Of a stretch of DNA of 18,429 nt, positions 15,238 to 18,429 are shown piece after piece. The notes under the pieces are model-generated. The model saw nothing but the letters and a program-made list of their open reading frames with translations, was not told where the DNA came from and searched no databases. Made by a program: the position numbers and the translations under genes. Within the stretch, counting starts at the first letter, position 1. Each line of letters begins with the position of its first letter. The DNA comes from an uncultured Granulicatella sp. (GTDB lineage: Bacteria > Bacillota > Bacilli > Lactobacillales > Aerococcaceae). The DNA lies in assembly GCA_934193545.1 (NCBI GenBank), contig CAKPVL010000027.1:1-18429 (forward strand), given 5' to 3'.

Positions 15238-15266
15238 ATCCTACTGTATTCAATTTTAAAAAGCAA
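15238..15266 (-). promoter_or_regulatory. Promoter of paralog 3
   Basis: On the minus strand TTGCTT (15261-15266) is 17 bp from TAGGAT (15238-15243). The spacer ends in ATACAG. Confidence 0.7.
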
Positions 15267-15314
15267 TTAATTTTAATATATATCAGTTGTTCTTTTTCTG
15301 TTTCTCCTATATTA

Positions 15315-15352
15315 AGAAAAAAGAAACCCAGATTATGATCTCCAGGCTTCTT
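15315..15352 (-). terminator. Terminator of paralog 4
   Basis: On the minus strand AAGAAGCCTGG pairs with CTGGGTTTCTT using G-U pairs, around a loop near AGATCATAAT, followed by TTTTCTTAA. Confidence 0.78.
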
Positions 15353-15357
15353 TATGA

Positions 15358-16080
15358 TTATAAACGATCAGTTGGAGCAACCGTATAGGCTTCTGTAGAA
15401 GTTGTTGCCATTGTTTCAGTTGTTGGCTCTTCTGTCGTTGTAGTTTGGGTTGTTGTCGTTGCTTCTGTTGTCGTTGTTGGTTCTTCCGTTGTTGTTTCAG
15501 TCGTAGTTGTTGACTCTGTTGTTACAACTGTTGTCGTTGCTTCAGAAGTTGTTGTTTCTTTTGAAATGTAGAACCCAACGTAGTCATAGCAATCGATTTC
15601 CTCAGGATCTAAGTTCATTTGTTCAATGATTTGACCTAAGATTGAGCTGTCTGCTGCTAAAACTTCTCCTTGGAAAGCAAAGAATGTTCCTAACCCACCA
15701 AGTACTAAAACTGTTTTAGCAATATTGCGCATCTTGTTTGATTTCACTAAGTACAGACCACCTGCGACTAATACTACTGCAAAAACTGCAGAGACAGTGT
15801 TTGCAACTGTACCAGTATTTGGTAATTCTGGACCTCGTTTTGGAATCGATACGCCACAAGTATTATTCTTTCTATATACATAAACCGCGTGCGAACCATC
15901 TTTCAAGTCAGCCTCAGTTGGTTTCCCTTGTTTAATTTCTTTTCTAATGTTTTCAGTTGTTTTATCGTAATCGACATAGTGTACTGTCGCTGCTTGGGTA
16001 GTTGAAGATACAGTCACACCCATCGTAAAAGTTAATAAAGTCGCTACTAATACTTTAACTAATTTTTTCAAACTATGCAT
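15358..16080 (-). CDS. Paralog 4: internal-LPXTG surface protein, second subtype
   Basis: 240 residues in the longest frame. Signal peptide about 1-30 (T-Q-A); segment HYVDYDKTTENIRKEIKQGK with Cys75 (NTCGV); LPNTG at 86-90; helix 93-112; second hydrophobic segment 123-142 ending V-L-A; Cys164 in CYDYVGFY; Thr/Glu tract; C-terminus VAPTDRL. Closest to paralog 3. The start is doubtful: ATG 16080 sits only one base after GGAGG, whereas TTG at 16071 is 10 bases away and would give M-K-K-L-V-K, matching the M-K-K-L of paralog 3. Function unknown. Confidence 0.8.
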   Translation of the reverse strand: MHSLKKLVKVLVATLLTFTMGVTVSSTTQAATVHYVDYDKTTENIRKEIKQGKPTEADLKDGSHAVYVYRKNNTCGVSIPKRGPELPNTGTVANTVSAVFAVVLVAGGLYLVKSNKMRNIAKTVLVLGGLGTFFAFQGEVLAADSSILGQIIEQMNLDPEEIDCYDYVGFYISKETTTSEATTTVVTTESTTTTETTTEEPTTTTEATTTTQTTTTEEPTTETMATTSTEAYTVAPTDRL

Positions 16081-16104
16081 TCCTCCCTATTTTTTATAAC
16101 AGAT

Positions 16105-16133
16105 ATTTTACTGTACCTATTTTTAGATTGCAA
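16105..16133 (-). promoter_or_regulatory. Promoter of paralog 4
   Basis: On the minus strand TTGCAA (16128-16133) is 17 bp from TAAAAT (16105-16110). The spacer ends in GTACAG. No terminator separates it from paralog 5, so read-through from paralog 5 is also possible. Confidence 0.7.
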
Positions 16134-16211
16134 AAGTGTAGCTCGAATTTTAACTCCAACTTTTGTCACCCGAGAGGAAATTTTTGGAAATTTTCGCAAC
16201 TTTAACGACTC

Positions 16212-16832
16212 TTAAAAATGATCCGTTGGTACTACCGTATACGTTTGTTCAGTTGTTGTTTCTTCAGTAGTCGTCGTTTCTGTTGTCGTCTCTGTCGTCG
16301 TTGTTGACTGTTCTTCAGTGGTTGTTTCACTTGTAGTTACTTCCGCAGTTGTCGATGCTTCTGTTGTTGTCGTCGTATTATTTTCACGAATATAACCAAT
16401 ATAAATAGTACAATCTTCTTCCACAAATGAAGCTCCTGCAGAAACTAAACTTGTACTCGCTGCAACTCCAGATAATACTAATCCTACGATTAAGATGAAT
16501 TTCTTCCCGTTTTTATTAGATACTAGGAAATAACCTGCACCCGTCAGCGCTAAGATTCCTAAACTAACCATAATCATCGTAGAGTTTGTCCCTGTTTTTG
16601 GTAATTGACACGATTCTTTATTGTAATCATATACGAGAATAATGCGTTCCCCATCGAGCAATTCATAATTCGGTTCGCCCTTTTGAATGACTTCTTTCTG
16701 TTGCGGAGTTAAATCATTATATTGAACAGTGATTACATCTGGATGTGTTGCTTCAGCGATACTAGTTGTACTGAATCCAAAAATCCCAAACAACATAATC
16801 ATTGCTGCTAGTCTTAAAGCTATTTTCTTCAT
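16212..16832 (-). CDS. Paralog 5: internal-LPXTG, two-hydrophobic-segment Thr-rich surface protein
   Basis: 206 residues from ATG 16832, which has AGGAAGG 5 bases upstream. A GTG five codons earlier overlaps that SD and is less likely. Signal peptide about 1-28 (A-E-A); segment with DLTPQQKEVIQKGEPN and Cys75; LPKTG at 77-81, just one residue after the cysteine pair CQ; helix 84-104; NKNGKK; second hydrophobic segment 112-132 ending V-S-A; Cys141 in CTIYIGYI; the shortest Thr/Glu tract of the array; C-terminus VVPTDHF. No terminator hairpin is visible after the stop, unlike the other five. Function unknown. Confidence 0.8.
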   Translation of the reverse strand: MKKIALRLAAMIMLFGIFGFSTTSIAEATHPDVITVQYNDLTPQQKEVIQKGEPNYELLDGERIILVYDYNKESCQLPKTGTNSTMIMVSLGILALTGAGYFLVSNKNGKKFILIVGLVLSGVAASTSLVSAGASFVEEDCTIYIGYIRENNTTTTTEASTTAEVTTSETTTEEQSTTTTETTTETTTTEETTTEQTYTVVPTDHF

Positions 16833-16867
16833 ACACACCTTCCTCACCTTTTTAGTAATATGTCTTC

Positions 16868-16896
16868 ATTATCACATAACTTTCCACGAAACACAA
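16868..16896 (-). promoter_or_regulatory. Promoter of paralog 5
   Basis: On the minus strand TTGTGT (16891-16896) is 17 bp from GATAAT (16868-16873), which carries an extended TGT element. Confidence 0.65.
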
Positions 16897-16957
16897 TTCA
16901 TCCCCGTGTAAATTCACAAACTTTTCAAAGTTACTCTTCCCTGTCTTTAGGGACAAA

Positions 16958-16990
16958 CAAAAAAACTGGCGAAGTTTCCTTCACCAGTTT
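16958..16990 (-). terminator. Terminator of paralog 6
   Basis: On the minus strand ACTGGTGAAG pairs with CTTCGCCAGT (one U-G) around GAAA, followed by TTTTTTTG. Confidence 0.9.
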
Positions 16991-17004
16991 CGTTTCATAT
17001 TGAA

Positions 17005-17700
17005 TTATAAATGATCATTAGCAAAAGCATCAATAGCACTTGTTGAAGCTTCTGTAGTCGTTGTTGTTGTAGTAGTTGTTGCTTCAGTAGTCGTAGTTGA
17101 CTCTGTAGTCGTTGTTGTTTCTGTTGTTGTAGTAGACTCTGTAGTCGCTTCTGTAGTTGTAGTTGCTTCAGTAGATTCTGCTGTTGTAGCTTCAGTAGTC
17201 GCTTCTGTTGAAGTTGTTGACTCTGTAGTTGTTTCACCAGACTCACGAAGGAATCCTACATATTTGTAGCAGCTGTCATCTGATAATGTTTCATTCGCAG
17301 ATACAACTGATGTTGCAGCAACTGCTCCTGATAATACAAGACCCGCCATTAAAACAATCTTCTTACCATTTTTGTTTGATACTAAGAAGTATGCAGCACC
17401 TGTTAATGCTACGATTCCAGCAACCATCATCATTGCAGTTGAACCAGTACCAGTTTCTGGTAAAGCTGGTGCTAATTGACATGCGTTTTTGTCGTACGCA
17501 TAAACTAATAAAGTACGTTCTCCTTCTTTAGCTGGAGTTGGTTGTCCAGGTTGAATCGCTTCACGTTGTTCTTTCGTTAAATCAGCGATGTTTACAGTAA
17601 CTACTTCTGGAGCTGCCGCTTGCGCTACTGTATTTGAGAATAGTCCTACAAGACCTAATAAAGTTACAATAACTAATAATTTTGCAGATAGTTTTTTCAT
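17005..17700 (-). CDS. Paralog 6: internal-LPXTG, two-hydrophobic-segment Thr-rich surface protein
   Basis: 231 residues. Signal peptide about 1-28; exported segment with VNIADLTKEQREAIQPGQPT and Cys74; LPETG at 80-84; helix 86-107; NKNGKK; second hydrophobic segment 115-135 ending V-S-A; Cys144 in CYKYVGF; a long Thr/Glu tract built of TTTE/ATTE/STTT units; C-terminus FANDHL, the only copy lacking the VAP before the final residues. Nearly identical to paralog 2 over the N-terminal half but different around residues 136-143. ATG at 17700 follows AAAGGAAGAG. It is the outermost gene of the array, followed upstream only by repeat DNA. Function unknown. Confidence 0.8.
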   Translation of the reverse strand: MKKLSAKLLVIVTLLGLVGLFSNTVAQAAAPEVVTVNIADLTKEQREAIQPGQPTPAKEGERTLLVYAYDKNACQLAPALPETGTGSTAMMMVAGIVALTGAAYFLVSNKNGKKIVLMAGLVLSGAVAATSVVSANETLSDDSCYKYVGFLRESGETTTESTTSTEATTEATTAESTEATTTTEATTESTTTTETTTTTESTTTTEATTTTTTTTTEASTSAIDAFANDHL

Positions 17701-17733
17701 TTATCTCTTCCTTTCATTTTTGACTGCCGAAAC

Positions 17734-17762
17734 ATAGTAACATACCTAAATCTTGATTGCAA
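17734..17762 (-). promoter_or_regulatory. Promoter of paralog 6
   Basis: On the minus strand TTGCAA (17757-17762) is 17 bp from TACTAT (17734-17739). Confidence 0.72.
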
Positions 17763-17960
17763 ATAATTTCCTCGCAAGAGCACAAATTTACATTTTCACA
17801 ATGTGTGGTATATATGGCAAACGTTGATTTCATCTATATTTAAGCCCTTTCAACGTATTTTTTCGAAAATTATTCACCAAATTCACAAGCGACACCTTCT
17901 ACTTTTTCATTTGGATACAACGATACAAAGTCAAATCACATTTCATTTATACAAAAGAAA
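17763..17960. other. AT-rich intergenic stretch without a recognised gene
   Basis: No ORF, tRNA or clear hairpin is seen. TTTACA and TATATA, 16 bp apart on the plus strand (about 17786-17813), could be a weak promoter that would read into repeat copy 3, but there is no further support. Confidence 0.4.
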
Positions 17961-18134
17961 AAGAGGCCTTCGGATTTTATAGTAGCAACAATAGCGAGTG
18001 TAATCGATTTGAATTACTGACGCTTGGAATTTTAATTCGCAGCGTCAGTTTGAAAATCGATAGGAAGTGAGACTCAAGGCTCACTCCGGTACAGCTATTG
18101 TAGTTACTATAAAAATATCCGAAGAATCTCTCTT
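17961..18134. repeat. Structured palindromic repeat, copy 3
   Basis: The most diverged copy. Outer stem TTCGGAT, TTTATAGTA and ACAATAGC against GCTATTGT, TACTATAAA and ATCCGAA; inner ATCGAT/ATCGAT; hairpin CTGACGCT/AGCGTCAG; hairpin AGTGAG/CTCACT with loop ACTCAAGG. The fold matches copies 1 and 2 although most stem bases differ. The loop pattern AC-x-x-x-AGG and TTTGAA before the second strand are kept. Confidence 0.85.
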
Positions 18135-18189
18135 CTGGTGCCTTTATTCGCACTACAACTATACACAGCAAAAATCTATTTCTAAACAA

Positions 18190-18376
18190 AAAATACTGCG
18201 CCCTTTCGGACTTTATAATAGCGGTAATGGGAACTAGCAACCGATGTGAAATAGAGGGAGTAAGGAATTCATTCCCTACTCCCTCTTTGAAGCTCGGTAG
18301 TGATTGAGACCATAGGCTCAATCCGGTGCCTCATTACAGCTATTATAAATATGTCCGAAAGGACAAGCAGTATTTT
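18190..18376. repeat. Structured palindromic repeat, copy 4
   Basis: The longest copy. The terminal inverted repeats are about 24 bp and nearly perfect (AAAATACTGC...CCTTTCGGAC against GTCCGAAAGG...GCAGTATTTT). Then TTTATAATAGC and GTAATG pair with CATTAC and GCTATTATAAA; CCGA/TCGG; hairpin GAGGGAGTA/TACTCCCTC; hairpin GATTGAG/CTCAATC with loop ACCATAGG. An ORF read across it on the minus strand is spurious. Bases 18377-18429 hold nothing recognised. Confidence 0.87.
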
Positions 18377-18429
18377 CAACTTATTGTTAGCACTAATCGA
18401 GTTCGATTTGGCCTGTGTATAGTTTGTAG

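Noticed and set aside
15204..15266. 21-residue N-terminal extension of paralog 3
   Set aside because: It would hide the signal peptide, lacks an SD, and overlaps the predicted promoter; ATG 15203 has a good SD.
13669..17246. Gln/Leu-rich frames of 83 codons on the minus strand over the Thr tracts of paralogs 2 and 6
   Set aside because: They are frame-shifted readings of the ACN/GAA repeats and have no SD of their own.
12740..17300. Short regularly repeated units resembling a CRISPR array
   Set aside because: The repeats are in-frame Thr/Glu codons inside signal-peptide genes, with no constant spacers or palindromic repeat unit.
17786..17813. Plus-strand promoter leading to a small gene before repeat copy 3
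   Set aside because: The -35/-10 match is modest and only a 9-codon frame without an SD follows.
17977..18321. Open frame of 114 codons on the minus strand across repeat copies 3 and 4
   Set aside because: It spans two copies of the palindromic repeat and the spacer between them, has no SD or domain, and the stems show RNA/DNA-structure conservation, not codon conservation.
10363..18376. Insertion sequence or MITE of a named family
   Set aside because: The repeats have terminal inverted repeats but no transposase, and no target-site duplication could be established, so I call them only structured repeats.

Overview
The window reads as chromosomal DNA of a low-GC Gram-positive coccus of the Lactobacillales. 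The evidence is strong SD sites, several TTG starts, LPXTG sorting signals, a MutY without its iron-sulfur cluster, and a manganese riboswitch in front of a P-type ATPase in the lactococcal/streptococcal manner. Several protein sequences would suit a Carnobacteriaceae genus such as Granulicatella, but no 16S or other decisive marker is present, so the genus is a guess.

Bases 1-7560 are housekeeping genes, all on the minus strand: an alpha-D-phosphohexomutase, a DUF402/UPF0374 nucleotide phosphatase-like protein, the overlapping pair recX-mutY, and a Ca2+/Mn2+-type P-type ATPase preceded by a yybP-ykoY (Mn2+) riboswitch with its own intrinsic terminator. Bases 7561-10321 form a vitamin B6 salvage locus: a MocR/PdxR-type regulator (minus) diverges from pdxK plus an ECF-transporter S component (plus). 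Two face-to-face promoters occupy nearly the same 30 bp, next to a 16-bp perfect palindrome. Bases 10796-12630 hold a map-galE operon on the minus strand.

Bases 12689-17762 hold the most unusual part: six consecutive paralogous genes on the minus strand, each with its own sigma-A promoter and five of them with their own terminator. Each protein has a signal peptide, a short exported N-terminal segment with one cysteine, an INTERNAL LPXTG sorting signal with its transmembrane helix and basic tail, then a second hydrophobic segment that ends like a signal peptidase I site. After that come a conserved single-cysteine block (C-x-x-Y-[VI]-G-[FY]), a long Thr/Glu-rich tract and a conserved C-terminus ending (V/A)P-x-D-x-L/F. 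This is either a two-TM hairpin surface protein or a two-product polyprotein: a sortase-anchored minipeptide plus a secreted or membrane-bound Thr-rich stalk, perhaps joined by a disulfide. I do not know a described system with this architecture.

Four copies of a structured palindromic repeat of about 165-187 bp (two near 10.4-10.8 kb, two near 18.0-18.4 kb) fill the two long intergenic regions. Many paired positions differ between copies in a compensatory way, so the element is selected for, or propagates through, a folded RNA or cruciform structure. No transposase, rRNA, tRNA or CRISPR array was seen.
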